Part shown: positions 24,280 to 36,421 of the stretch, one piece after another
Layout: each line of letters opens with the position of its first letter
Position numbering within the stretch: position 1 is the stretch's first letter
From: Gnetum montanum
Taxonomy: Eukaryota > Streptophyta > Gnetopsida > Gnetales > Gnetaceae
Length of the DNA: 64,000 nt
Direction: 5' to 3'
Assembly (NCBI GenBank): GCA_015680685.1
Contig: MNCI01011140.1
Coordinates: 1,031,704 to 1,095,703 of the forward strand
Translations under genes and position numbers: made by a program
Notes under the pieces: generated by a model
The model's input: the letters and a program-made list of their open reading frames with translations, nothing else
What the model was told of the DNA's origin: nothing
Databases searched by the model: none

Positions 24280-26326
24280 TTGTGTGTAAGATCCTAAAAC
24301 GATGGTGGTGAAAAGGGAGGCATTGCACCAATTTGACATTGTGCTAGCTTGGATGATGTGGTGGATCCATGCATGGTTTACTTCGACTTATGGACTTGCC
24401 TCCAAAAGGGGCATTTTCTACATTGCAGTTGAGATCCACTGGTATCAACATGTCTATGCACATTCACAACACAAGTGGCATTCATTTGTTCATATTGTGG
24501 TGCAAAAATTTCTTGTGTCCTTGGTGGTGGCATGTGATGAGGTGGAGGATGAGAATATCGAGGGTAGGATGAATGGTAAGAGGTGTGAGGTGGTGATCCC
24601 TCTGAAGATGTCATGGGTTGATGGTACTCAAGAGAGGAATAGTGGCAATTTGAAGTAGACGATGTAGAACTAGTTGGAGAAATAATGTGTTGAACATAAT
24701 ATCTGTATATTTTTAATGAATAAGAAGGATAGGGCTGAGTTGGTAGTGGCCTCCCCCATAATTGTGGATGATTCCACTATGGTTGACAACCATGTCAAGG
24801 CTATTAATAAGTCCCCTTAGGAGAGTGCGATTAGTTGTGAGGCTATCTATAATTACCATGTGGAAGAGGAAATCTCTCAGACATATGCTTCTATACAAAC
24901 TTCAGATTTAAGGCACCTACCCAATACTCATGTAGATGCAACAAGACTAGGGCAATGGCCTTACTAATGTTCATATATGTAGATGTCACATCCATTATCT
25001 TCTTTTGTGGTTAAGTTTGTAGCCTCACTTTTGTCAACCATTTTTTTTAGAGTTGTAATGTTTTCATATATCCATTTCAACATCCTATTAAAATTTGCCT
25101 CAAGTTTATCAATAGACTTCTATATCATCAAGGTTTGTTGCAAAATTAGCTTATCGAGAGCAATTTCTTTCTCCTTACCATAGATATGGACCTCCTTATA
25201 TTAAAGAGTTAGGTCCCACTGATATTTGTTGACATTCTCCCATTTGCATATCTCTCCTTCTTCTTTTGCCACATGCTCAACTAGTTCTCAAATCTGGTGG
25301 GCTTGTAGCTCATATAATTGACATGGTGCATACATCCCAAGGGTCTCCCTTATGTCATTATGAAGTCATCTATGAGATGAAGTAGTTTCCTTTCCTCAGA
25401 GAAACCATGGCTTGAGCATTTATTCAGTAGGGAATAATATCTATCTAAGGCCATGTCCAAGGATTCATGTTGTCCTTGCTTCCATCCTTGGATTTGTCTC
25501 CTTAAGTTGGACACCCTCACATAGGTTTGGTATTTCTTGTTGAAGAGTTCCAACGTTGTGGACCATCATTGGATTGAATTTGGTTTTAATGATCTATATC
25601 ACACTTGGGTTGTATCAATCAGTATCCTTGCCACCCACTTTCAATGTTGTAGAAAATATAGGCATCATGAAAGGCTTGTAAATGATGTTGTGGATCTAAA
25701 TCATAGCCTCCTACAAATTTAGGAATATTATTCATATCAAGCTTGGGTAGGCGACTCTCTTTGCAATGCCTACGAGATATCTTAACTACCTCTATGATCT
25801 ACATTAGGCTCCGAATGGCCAAAAATAGTTCATCATCATTATATAGGTTGTGATGAAAATTTCTATTCGGTTAATTGTAACAATTTTGTCTATGTTCATG
25901 TTGATGACTATGAGTGTTCCTGTGGGTTTGATTTTTGTTTCTATTCTGACCCTTTAGTGGAGCTTTATCTTCATACCTACATTCATCTTCATCAAAACTA
26001 AATGTTGAAAGGAAAGAGGAAGATGAAGAACTAGAAGGATTGCCATGGCTTCTATGGTGTTTCCCAGGGTCCCTAAATTTATTGTTTCTTGGTTTCGAGG
26101 AGGTCTTAGGCCTTGAGGCCTCTCCTAGTTTAAGACTTACATCATCTCCTTCAAGATTGTTTTCCCTGGGTGAATGTAGCCTTTGAGTGTCGTCAAGGTG
26201 GTCATGAACATAACAAACCCCTACATAAGGTTGGTCACTCCAATTTTCCTCACAATATATCTCATTAGTTCTCTAATGAATGTTTTTGTTATACAGTGCA
26301 TTGTCGCTTCCTTATGAAAGAGACAT
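24280..26326 (-). pseudogene. Gag polyprotein relic of element A
   Basis: Begins at ATG 26326-26324 ('MSLS' then a stop), the position equivalent to the E1 gag start. The core (about 25750-25330) includes an intact 67-codon piece with 'TYVRVSNLRRQIQGWKQGQH' and 'LDMALDRYYSLLNKCSSHGF', nearly the same as E1. The tail (24378-24614) carries 'PPHTSYHSSYPRYSHPPPHH', matching the E1 tail at about 13130-13200. Many stops and frame shifts break it. It occupies the 5' end of the element as expected for gag. No protease follows. Confidence 0.8.
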
Positions 26327-26451
26327 TGTTGTTGGCTTATGGTGTATGTGATTTAATATTTTCTAAAGGATATATCATTAATACCTTTACAATGAGCGTG
26401 TATAATATAACTAATCTAGATAACTAGCACCATCCCTAGTAGCGGTGCCCA

Positions 26452-27249
26452 TGATGAGTGACGAGGTACCCCTATGTCTAACCATACGAATCACAAGCAT
26501 TCACACATGATCCAATCAAATTTTGTGGATTGAATTAGTTGTGCATGTAAATCATTATGCTTATTTATAGTTCGTTGTCTTCCCACTTGGACTAGTGGTA
26601 GCTTTGTCATGTATGGTTTAGTCTAAAGTGAGGCATATGATGTTGTCTAATTCTATGATGCTCCTAATGATGATAAAAAGATAAATTAACTAATCTAATG
26701 AACAATGAAAAATAAGATCTAAACTAGCCTATGTGCAATGAATATCCATCCCTAATCATCCGTACATGCCTTGGACTTCATATAACTACCATTGGGATTG
26801 CCAAACATACGTCACTGGGTTACCAAGTACTTACACTTAAGGGCTCATGATTAAGTCGTACTCATTCCGCTTAATAATAAGAATAGTAAATAGCAATAAT
26901 GGAAACATTAACTAAAGAAAATAGTAAATAATTAAACAATTAAATAATTAAAGAAATAATAAATCTAAGTGAATGTGACAATGATGGAATTAATCTTGAT
27001 CTTTATTTCCAGTCATGTAATGTGTTCAAGTACGTCACACTTGAACAAAAGTGTTGCACAATCACAAACATCACACTGCAAGCATGCACTAGGAAATAAT
27101 AGGACTGAAAAATAATCTATGAAGAAGCTAACTAAAAACTGAAACTAAAACTATTTTTTCTATATTGTGTCCCAACCGTGCACCCAAGTGCTACATTTAT
27201 AGGCTAGCATGGAGGAGACGATATCATATATCTGACATCACTTCCTGGG
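26452..27249 (-). repeat. Element A 5' LTR, left fragment
   Basis: Starts TGATGAGTGACGAGG and follows the 3' LTR (18168-18957) closely, stopping at 'acttcctggg' where element B begins. The rest of the LTR ('ctctgatatcaggtattcg'...) is at 37304-37369, after B. In the 3' LTR the same junction is continuous ('cttcttgggctctaatatcg'). Confidence 0.9.
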
Positions 27250-28118
27250 TGATGAGCGGCGAGGTACCCCTACACCCAACCATACGAATCATAAGCATTC
27301 ACGTGCAATCCAGTCAAATTTTGTAGACTATAGTTATTAAGTACACTAGAGCTAAACAGTGTGTGTGTGTGTGTTATTCAATCATTGTCTTCCCAGTCCC
27401 ACTTGTGGAATGCAATTGTAAGGTTAAGTGTGACTGAGGCATATGATTTTTATTGTTTTGTGTTTTTATGGAATTACTCACCTAGAACAAGAATAAAAGT
27501 AAGAGTGATTAAAAGTAAAAGCAATTAATTGCTAAGGAAACTAAAGTCTAATCTAGCCTAACACAAGTAACCATTCCCACTTCCTGAACACATCCTGAAC
27601 TTTGTGCAAACATTGCTAGGCCATCAAATGCTAATCGTTTCCGAGCTACCAAGTGTCACACGTATGCTCGAAGGGGTCATGCTTGTGTATCTTAATAAGT
27701 TGCTTGATTAATCAAAATTAATTACTACATAAACAACATTAATGTAAACTGCATAAAATATAAATGCATAAGAAAAAAAATATCAAGTGCTGCAAGGAAT
27801 GGATCAAAGAGCTCGTCTTTTTTGCCAACACAATGGTATGCTCAGGTACATCCATGCTTGAATAAAGATCCGTTTACACTTAGACCTCCTATTGTGGGGA
27901 CTTGGAAAATATTCTAACTTTCAAATGGACAAACTGCAAGAGTTTTGCTACTTGACTTCCAAAAACTTACTCCCAATTGTGTGCCTAGGCACTGTATTTA
28001 TAGACCCAGGAGTAACCCTACGATATTGAATGTATGATATCGCATCTTGGGCCACAATATCGTGTACTCGATATCACAACCACACCAATATCGGAGTGAT
28101 GAAAAACACGATTTATCA
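27250..28118 (-). repeat. Element B 3' LTR
   Basis: TGATGAGCGGCGAGG...GATTTATCA. Contains a (GT)n microsatellite (about 27359-27374), a TATA-like CTATAAATAC on the minus strand near 27995-28004 and a GATATC-type palindrome cluster (28020-28095). Confidence 0.9.
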
Positions 28119-28131
28119 TACCCCCATAACT
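28119..28131 (-). other. Element B polypurine tract
   Basis: Reverse complement AGTTATGGGGGTA abuts the TGATAAATC start of the 3' LTR. Confidence 0.65.
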
Positions 28132-30013
28132 AAATGAAAACTTGTCCTTGAGTACAAAAGAAGAGGAACAAGTCCTTTACAAAATATAATAGGGTATATA
28201 AACTTATTTGACTAACATGCAAAGTGACACAATAAAAAAGACAAATACAAAAGTGCCCAAGCATACAATATTACACTTGTGTACAAAATTGGTGTTCATG
28301 ATAATAGGAAAGAACACCAATGGATCTGAAGGACATCCAACCCTTCTAGGCAATAGAAGAATGAGGGAGAGGTAGAAGAGATCCAGCGGTCATGAACAAT
28401 CTCCCACAAGTGATATGGTTGCATCCTCCTTGGTGATGACACTCCCACTTCCAGTCCACGCTTCCCACTGTAATCACAACAAAACCAAGGATTAATATAT
28501 ATAGTACAATAGATAGTGGCTGAATACCTTGTCTCATCAATGATTTTATCTAACCAAGTTGTGATTATGATAGATTGATTGCTTGATATTGTTAGTGGAA
28601 AGATTAAAGAATGGGTTAAATAAGAGAAGCGATCCATATAATTCAGAAAAAGCTTGATACAAGGAGCACTAGAAAGAGGGTATTCACAATAATAAAAAGG
28701 AGTTCATTACAAATAGTTGTGAAGGTGTGTACAATTAGATGACATAGATGGGGTAAATAAAAAGAATTTGATTGTAACAATGTCTAAGGGTGAAGAACTT
28801 AACTTAACCAAACCAAAAGATATGTAAGTGGGTCCTCCCCAAAGTAGGCACAGGCCTTTTATGCCCTTTCATAACTTCAAACCAAGGAGTTGGTGGACTC
28901 CATGGATGATTAATGGTTATGGAAAGTTAAGTGCAAAAAAACCCGAAAGTAACTAACTAAGAATCCCGACATATCAAACCAAAACATTGAATCAAAACAT
29001 GAAATTGACAGTGAGGTGAGACATGGAAAGCATAGATGGATAATAGAGAAAGTAGAATGGAGTTCCTAATTATGTTCACATATAGTCCCTTGTGGAGTTT
29101 GTGATTAATTGACTTGGTAGGATCCTTCCTTAGTCTAGATTAAAACCAACCACTTTCAGTGACTTCGCATCGACATTCTAAGGTAAGTCCATTCCCTGAG
29201 ACACAAGAATGCTCCCACAAAACAACAACCATTCCAAATTGGAGCGAAGATAGGAAGTGAGAAAGGGCCTTAGTTAGAGGAGACAAGATAAGTCTCATAA
29301 CCAATGCTTGTAGCCCTTTTTATTTCGTCTAAGGGGTATGCTTTGAATTTCCATGTTTTTTTTTTGAATGAGAACCACACCATGCAAAGACCCATGCATT
29401 TTTCGCTTTTATTTTGTCTAATGGGTGTGCTTTGAATTCTCATCTTTTTTATTTTTTTTATTTTTGGTGATGAGGACCACACTATGCAAGGACTTATTTG
29501 ACTTCCTTTTATGAAATGATGCAGAACAGTGAGAAGCTTACGAGAACACTCCTACACATAGGAAAATAGAAAAGCACAAAGAATGCCACATTCCTTTCAA
29601 GCTACATCCTATCCAAACCTTTGCTTCCTTCCCAATTCCAAAAACTACACAAGTCATAATTTATTAAATTTGTATTAATAAAGAAGAGACTGCTCATTTC
29701 CAAAACAAGGAAAACCATAGAGTATATGGATGGGTGGATGATGTGGACTCACTTCCTATTTCATGAAAAGAAACCATGTCCCAGTCATCAGTAATGACAT
29801 TCAAAGTCAGAAACTAGACATCAACAATCAAATTACAAATAAATCATACCACCATTGAGTAGTGCATTACCATTGTACCTAACACCTTATTAGCAGAAAA
29901 AGTAGAGAAACACATCAAACACAAGCAACATAACGATAAAAGAAAGTCAAAATGTAGACAATAAATATTGAATATATTAACATTGGTGTAAAACAAAAAC
30001 TAAGGGAAAACCA
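28132..30013 (-). other. Element B region between integrase and 3' LTR
   Basis: No domain recognised. Short frames up to 113 codons (28296-28637) have no counterpart in A or E1 that I can see, whereas the DNA itself matches A's non-coding part at several places. Treated as untranslated. Confidence 0.5.
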
Positions 30014-30183
30014 ATAACCTTAAAAATACAAATATGTAAAATAAAGATGTAAAACAAAGAAGATGAAAATAAAAAGTTGTAAACCCAAAAATGTGAAAAA
30101 CAAAAAAGTCAAAAACTAAGGAGCCACTAAGGTGTTAGTATGGGTGGCCATCTCCCCCATGACTAAGTTGGAAGGGAGAGATC
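30014..30183. repeat. Left arm of a perfect 170-bp inverted repeat (assembly-associated)
   Basis: Every base of 30014-30183 pairs with 30662-30493 (for example 'gactaagttggaagggagag' against 'ctctcccttccaacttagtc'). The left arm ends at the single N at 30184 and the right arm at the single N at 30663. Exact identity stopping at two undefined bases points to an overlap between contigs placed in opposite orientation rather than a biological palindrome. Confidence 0.9.
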
Positions 30184-30184
30184 N

Positions 30185-30492
30185 GAAATGCATAAGGCAT
30201 TCAACAAGAAATGCCATGACCTCAAAATAAGAAAAGTCAAGTTTCAACTAGGAGACAAGGTTCTCTATTGGAATCTTGCACATGTACCCCAACAAACCAA
30301 ATTTTAAACATTGTTAAAAGGGCCTTACATCATAGATGAGACATTTTCATCTAGGGCCATGATCATTTACAAACTTGATAGCCTAGAAAAAAAATAATTA
30401 GTCAACATTCAACAAATAAAACCTTTCCATGAGCTCAAGCCAACCAACAAAATAAACACCTCGTTAGATGGACAACCACGCTCAATATTTCG
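30185..30492 (+). pseudogene. Integrase C-terminal piece of element B, displaced in inverted orientation
   Basis: Plus-strand translation reads 'KMHKAFNKK', then 'VKFQLGDKVLYWN', one stop, then 'LLKGPYII'. This is the characteristic linker and GPY/F module that ends Ty3/gypsy integrases. The integrase core of element B lies just right (30664-31303) but on the minus strand. Flipping 30185-30662 would put the module after the core and overlap the left contig by 170 bp. About 80-100 residues between core and module are missing at the N of 30663. Confidence 0.8.
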
Positions 30493-30662
30493 GATCTCTC
30501 CCTTCCAACTTAGTCATGGGGGAGATGGCCACCCATACTAACACCTTAGTGGCTCCTTAGTTTTTGACTTTTTTGTTTTTCACATTTTTGGGTTTACAAC
30601 TTTTTATTTTCATCTTCTTTGTTTTACATCTTTATTTTACATATTTGTATTTTTAAGGTTAT
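30493..30662. repeat. Right arm of the 170-bp inverted repeat
   Basis: Exact reverse complement of 30014-30183. It ends at the single N at 30663. Confidence 0.9.
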
Positions 30663-30663
30663 N

Positions 30664-31303
30664 GGGCATCATTTAATTTAGTGCTCCAGTCCCTTCAATA
30701 CTTGCTAATGGTACATGTTAAAATTTATGTAATATCCCAATTAGTGACCTTAGCTTGACCATTGGCTTGGAGGTGATATGGTGTTATGAATTTATATTCA
30801 ACCCCTAAGCATTGCATTAGCTTCCAGAAGGTGGCACTTGTAAAATGAGTTCCATTATCAGAAATTAACGCACGAGGTACACCAAACCTATTTATGATGT
30901 TTTTTTGTACAAACTAAGCAGCAGTGGTGGATGTACAGTCGATGACGGTTGCTGCTTCTACCCACTTGGTACAATAGTCAACTACGATTATTATATATGC
31001 CTTTCCATTTGATAAAGGTGCAATGGAACCCATAAAGTCAATGCCCCAAATGTTGAATGGTTTGAGAGGTTGTATCCATTGTTGTGGCCCCTCCCTTCGA
31101 TCTGTCATTCCACCATCCCTCTGGCAATGATCACAAGCGCGAACAAATTGATGTGCATCCCTGAAAATTGTTGGCCAATAATACCCTGTCATGAGGATTT
31201 TTATTGTCGTGTGTCTCCCAGAATAATGACCCCCACAAGGACCTTCATGAGCATCCTGAAGAACATGAAGTTGAACCGCATCAAGGACACACCAGTGTAC
31301 CAA
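30664..31303 (-). pseudogene. Integrase core of element B
   Basis: The zinc-binding H-H-C-C part is intact in 'AHEGPCGGHYSG' and 'CDHCQRDG' (about 31140-31245). The catalytic core follows with the first Asp in 'IWGIDFMGSI' (about 31040-31060) and the second in 'LISDNGTHF' (about 30855-30880). The usual Glu in the P-Y-H-x-Q-A-N-G-Q-x-E box is Lys here ('YHLQANGQAKVTN', about 30745-30785). A stop follows codon 129. Catalysis of cDNA insertion is the family role; this copy lacks the third acidic residue and is inactive. Confidence 0.85.
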
Positions 31304-31549
31304 GCCATCAAGACAAACCTTGTAAAGGTTTTCATTAATCTCTATGAAATATTTGACCCAGTGAAGAAACTATTGTTTCTTTCTAGTGTCCAACCCTTGT
31401 AACAATTCTTACTTAAGAAAATAAGTGAGGATGGTGTTGTACCATTTTGGTTCATTAGGCATTTGTGCATTAATAGCACCTACAAGGATAGATTCGTCAG
31501 GGAATTGGTCAAATAAAGGGCTCTCTTTCTCCTTGTCATCCCACCTTAG

Positions 31550-31900
31550 TCATGATAAGTGATCCACAACCACATTCTCCACATCTTTATGATCTACCAT
31601 TGTGAGATCGAATTCTTGCAAAATCACGAGCCACTGTATGACACGGGGGCTTATCGTTGGTTTGTTCATTAGAAATCTAATGACACTATGATCTATGTGC
31701 ACAAACACTTTGTAGCTAAGCACATAGTGCTTAAACTTCTCTAAAGCAAACACCACAGTCATCAACTCCTTTTCTGTGGTGGTGTAGTTCAGTTGTGCAC
31801 CTATGATGCTCCAACTTGTGTAGTGAATGTAATATGGACATTTTTTATCATCCATCTATGTAAGCACTACCCCCAAAGCATAATTTGATGCATCAATCAT
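31550..31900 (-). pseudogene. RNase H domain of element B
   Basis: Residues 'MIDASNYALGVVLT' (about 31860-31900, one stop after) give the first Asp. 'YTTTEKELMTVVFALEKFKHY' supplies the Glu and 'VHIDHSVIRFL' the next Asp; the segment ends 'LSPRVIQW...LSxL' style in a 101-codon frame. This is the RNase H fused behind RT in Ty3/gypsy pol. One in-frame stop separates it from RT. Confidence 0.85.
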
Positions 31901-31959
31901 CACATAAAACAATCTGGACCAATCTAGTGCTTGAAGAATGGAAGTTTCAACAATCTTTT

Positions 31960-32730
31960 ACTTCAACTTTGAAATGTTGATTCACATGCAAGGGTCCAAA
32001 TAAATGATGCATCCTTCTTTGTTAATTCTACCAACAACTTGGCAATTTTGGAAAAATTCTTGATGAATCTCTAGTAGTAGCTAGTATGACCAAACTTCTT
32101 TAACTGTTTTGCGTTGATAGGTTATTCCTTGGCTGACCCTTATTTTTTTAGGATCTATCTTGATTCTTACTTTTGAAATGTAATGCCCCAATCCTATGCC
32201 TTCTTGGACCATAAGATGGCTCTTTTGCCAATTGAGTCAAAGGTTTTTTTCGACACATCTTTTCAAAACCTACTCAAGATGGTCTAGGGCTTGCTTGAAC
32301 GTAGCTCCGTAAGTAGAAAAATCATCCATAAAAACTTCTACCCTGCTACCTATCTGTTGTTGGAAAATGCTAAGAACTAATCATTGAAACGTGGCTGAGG
32401 CATTACATAGATCAAATGGCATCTGTCGATAAGCAAAAGTCCCCTATGGACTTGTGAAAGTTATCTTTGCCTAGTCCTCTAGTGTAATCTGAATTTGGTT
32501 ATAGCCACTATAACCATCAAGAAAGCTATAATAGTTGTGCCCTGAAATGGTGTCCAACACTTGGTCGATGAAAGGTAATGGAAAATGATCCTTGAAAGTT
32601 GCCATGTTGAGCAATCGAAATTAATGCACACTTGCCATTTGCCTTCTTTCTTTGGTACGATCACAAGTGGACTGATCCACTCACTATCAGTGATAGGGTA
32701 GATGAATCTCGCTTTAAGGAATTGTTCAAT
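31960..32730 (-). pseudogene. Reverse transcriptase domain of element B
   Basis: In order on the minus strand: 'SPLVIVPKKEGKWQVCINF' (32620-32680), the 'FLDGYSGYNQI' equivalent (32495-32530), 'MPFDLCNAS' (about 32390-32420, where G and P of the family MPFGLxNAP are replaced), and the catalytic 'FMDDFS' (32315-32335). Thumb-like sequence with 'IGLGHYISK' follows. At least five stops or frame changes interrupt it, so it cannot be translated as one protein. Confidence 0.85.
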
Positions 32731-33219
32731 CTCCTCTTGGATAATCTATTTTAACTTGGGATTCAAACGTCACTACAGTTATTATTTCAACTTGACAATG
32801 GGGTTAGTGTATATCTTATGCTGGCATATCCTTGGATCTATCCCAATGAGCTCAAAATATGACCAAGCAAAGGCTACTGACCACTTTTCCACAACTTTTA
32901 TCAACTTTTTCTTCTATTCTATAGCAAGCTTGGCATTAATGATAACTGGCCTTCCATTTTTCAAAAATATGTATTCCATTCCAACTAATAGCATCTTCAA
33001 TTCAAGGGGCCCTTATTTAAAACTGTCAGGAATTTCTAGCTCACCCCAATTGACATCATCATTTGCTCCTTCAGAGAGCTGGTGATGAACTTGCTTAAGT
33101 TCATCCATACTTGCAACGTACTCATACATTAGGCCCTTAGTTAGTTCCATGCATAACGTACTATTGCTAGTATTAGCTGTTAGGAACTGGGTGCCTTCTT
33201 GTTTTGTGGTTGTTGCATA

Positions 33220-33700
33220 CAAACATCTTTGGATATCAACTTCTGGTGCACACTACTTGCATGTAGAGTTAGATGTTTACTTTACTGACCATAACTTCTA
33301 CACACAATGGCACCCTAAATCGTTGTACACAATACATGGAACTCTCTTCTTCTCGATCTTTCCAAATTCATTTTCTTTTGATATCTTCAAGGAAAGATCT
33401 CTAATGCCCATTTTGGTATCCACAATACTTAACCACGCCCTTCTTATAATAATTGGAAAGTCCCCCTTGCAGTTCTCGATTTTGATTACTAGAAAATCAG
33501 TGGGATATGACCACCCACAAACAGTGGTGACAATGTCCTCAACTAGTTCCAATGGAACAATGATGGATTGGTCCACTAGTTCTAATTAGATGTTACTCTT
33601 CTTCAAAGAAGGAAGGTTCCACATTGTGTACATCTTATGCGAGATCAGATTAACACTGGAACCAAATTTAAGAAGAGCTTTACAAGGCTCATTCCTAGCA
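33220..33700 (-). pseudogene. Aspartic protease domain of element B
   Basis: The active-site strand reads A-L-L-K-F-G-S-S-V-N-L (about 33645-33680), where Athila-like elements have [IL]-D-L-G-[AS]-S-[VI]-N-L; the catalytic Asp has been lost. Then 'LELVEDIVTTVCGWSYPTDF' (33490-33555) and 'FPIIIRRAWLSIVDTKMG' (about 33410-33465), the latter a decayed form of the 'PIILGRPFL' box. An intact 92-codon frame covers 33298-33576. It sits between gag and RT as expected. Confidence 0.75.
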
Positions 33701-34475
33701 ATTTGCAAGTAAACTAGGGGACTCCCGAGATCAGCTAATTTTTTGGGCAAGTTACCAGCTCAAATCCAATCGGATATAGCATGTGTCAGCATTATAGTAT
33801 GGATTCAAGAGGGATTTTGGTTTAAAGGGGACTTGGATAAAGAGGAATAGAGGAAGGTGAAGGAGTAGGTTTACCAACCACTGATGTGTCCAAGGGCTTG
33901 GATGGACTGCGAGGTCAGAAGAAGTGTCTTTTCTTTATTCATGGTTCCGACCCACTGGATGGGTTAACTGATTACAGATTAACTACCCTTGTGGCATTCC
34001 TTTACTGTGGTTGTGCAGGCAATTCACCCTACATGGACAAAGCAGGTGGTAGTTGTGTAGGAATAGGAGGTGCTTGAGGGTAGTAAGTGGCATCCCTCCT
34101 TGAATAGGATGATTGGTATGTTTCAAGAGGGTACTAGTGAGATTGGTAAGTAGCAGTATGACCAGAGGAGTCCCTTGGAGATGAAGGTTGCTAAACATAG
34201 TAACCATAGAGATTTGGTTGTCAGTAAGGGTATTGTTGTTTTGGAGGTGGTAATGCCCATGATTGTGGTTGTTACCACTACTGGTATAATTCATAGAGTT
34301 GTGGAGGAGCTCCACTTGGATAGTATTGCTATGATTAGTGGAACTATCAAGGATTGCCTTGTGGATAAGACAATATTTTGTGTATTTTCCTTTGTACAAG
34401 TTTTGGATGTAAGGCATACACCCCAGATTCCTACAGGTGTGATATAACTGGACAACATCTCTTAGGATGTTCATA

Positions 34476-36264
34476 CTAGCAAATATCACATTCAACATCA
34501 TCATGTAAATCACTATCCACAGCCATTGCTATTGCAGGCATTTTACCTTTACCCTTAGATATGGTACGTTTAGCTTCCTTACATCTCTGATGCTCTCGCT
34601 CATCGCTTTGCTTCTTGGACTCTTCAACAATTTTTAGAACAGCTTGAAACCTATTATCCATGGAGTCCCATAATTGATCAACCTTAGCCATGATTTCTGA
34701 TTGCAATTTTTGGAATGGCAAGGTTTTCTGATTTACCACCTCATCTCTGGTGAATTTATCCTCATTGTCACAAAATTGAACCTCATTTTTCTGAATAGAA
34801 GGATCCCTATTGTATTCTTCTACACTTTCATGTTTTCTCAGCTCTCCCTCCTCCTTGGCTACCTACTCAATTAATTTTGAATCTGACAAGCACTTAACTC
34901 TATCAATCTCCCTTGGGCATAGATGCCAAGGGTTTTCCTAGTTTCAGACCTCAACTTGTCTATGATATGGTGAAGCTGATCAAGCTGAGAGCATCCATGG
35001 TTGGGACACCTATGCAACAGAGAGTAGTATTGGCCAATAGCAGCATCCAAGGGCTCATGATTCCCTTGTTTCCACCCTTGAATTTTTTAGATTGGATACT
35101 CAGGAGTACGTTTGATATTTGTCATTAAATAATTCCAACATCATACTCCACCGCCTGATTGATTTTGGTTCCAAGGATCGATACTAATTTTCTGCTTCCT
35201 TTATAAGCATCCTTGGAAATAATTTTAGCTTTTGCCAGTCATTTTCAATATTCTACAAGGCACATGCATCTTGGAAGGCCTGAAGATGATTTTGCGAATC
35301 AGCATCATATCCTCCCTCGAACCAAGGAACATTGTTCATATCAAGCCTCTTTATTCTACTATCCTTCACATGCTTGGTTGGAATCCTCACAGCCTTTGCA
35401 ATATTTAACATGCCCCAAGTAGCAAGTAGAGGCTCTTCAAGGCCATGATGGTGGTGCCTACGATGTTCCCTACTAGCCCTTCTTTCTTGAGGATGGGCCT
35501 CTTTGGATTGCCCACATCTTTGGTCACAACTGTCCCGATGGTCCCTTCTATTGTTTTATTCTTGTCGATCACCTCCATCACAATTATTTCTTTTGTAGCC
35601 ATGATCTAAATTAAATGAAGAAGAAGACAATGACAATGAAGGGGAAGAAGAAGGGATACTTACACTGCGCTAATGCCTATCACCCTTCCTTTGATGCTTG
35701 TAACCACGATCGTGATCATGATCTCCTTTGTCCCCCTTTTCTTGACTTGCTTCTCTAGATCCATTTTTGTCATTGGATCCATTTTGACCAGAACCTAGAT
35801 TATGGATTGTGGATTGTACATTTTGGTTGAGGGCTCCTTGAACAAAGTCAAAGAGAGGAGAATCATTAAAGAAATGATCACCTTCATCAATTGGATCAAG
35901 TGGAGGTGGAAAGATATTTGGCCCTTTGCCCTTCACAAGCTTGTGTTGGTGCTCCAACTATCGATCCCTTAATTTTTGTGCTTTAGTGGAATGATAATTC
36001 CTTGAGTCATGATCTCGCATTTCATATTCTCCATGGAGATGTTGAAGCTCGTGTCATGCAAGCATGTTGGAGCATTACTAGAACAGATTGGTCAGGTGGT
36101 AACACAATGTTGCCTTCCATATCGTGCCACCACATTAGTTCATCTTGATGCAAGATGAAGGTAAAGTTTGGTACATACTCATCGGGATGAGCATATACCA
36201 CCCGGTATTGTTGAGCCACTTGAACTGCCCTGGGTGGAGATGAGCTCTTATGAGAAGAAGACAT
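34476..36264 (-). pseudogene. Gag polyprotein relic of element B
   Basis: ATG at 36264 ('MSSSHKSSSPPRAVQ') lies about 135 bp after the primer-binding site. An N-terminal 80-codon piece (36022-36264) and a charged linker (35670-35957, G/D/K/R-rich) precede the gag core (about 35395-34960) with 'SRIKRLDMNNVPWFEGGYDA' and 'HLQAFQDACALQNIE', clearly homologous to E1 and A. A lysine-rich region and 'CDIC-x-YEHPKRC' (34476-34500) follow, a possible C-x2-C-x3-H-x4-C knuckle with one stop inside. The proline-rich tail continues to about 34050. Numerous stops. Confidence 0.8.
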
Positions 36265-36400
36265 TTTGTGTTAATAAACAGTGTGCAATTAAGATTTAAT
36301 TTAATGATAATAATTTTTGTTTTCATAGAATTTGACTCTTAGGGTTCAAACAATGAGGTTACTAAGTTTCGCTAGGTTTAGATAGCACATGAAGAACTAC

Positions 36401-36420
36401 AGTCCCTGGCAATGGTGCCA
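36401..36420 (-). other. Element B primer-binding site (tRNA-Asp type)
   Basis: The minus strand reads TGGCACCATTGCCAGGGACT, one base after the 5' LTR end. It differs at a few positions from TGGCGCCGTTGCCGGGGA, the tRNA-Asp complement used by Athila-like elements. Confidence 0.75.
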
Positions 36421-36421
36421 A

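Noticed and set aside
24302-24658. 118-codon plus-strand ORF with Trp/His-rich product
   Set aside because: Antisense to the gag tail of element A, which aligns with E1 on the other strand.
30014-30662. Inverted repeat as a MITE or hairpin RNA source
   Set aside because: Exact identity ending at single Ns, and an integrase module in the wrong orientation, point to assembly inversion.
33149-33589. 146-codon plus-strand ORF
   Set aside because: It is antisense to the protease relic of element B, which carries recognisable motifs on the minus strand.
33983-34513. 176-codon minus-strand ORF
   Set aside because: It lies within the proline-rich gag tail of element B in a shifted frame; composition is biased and there is no independent domain.
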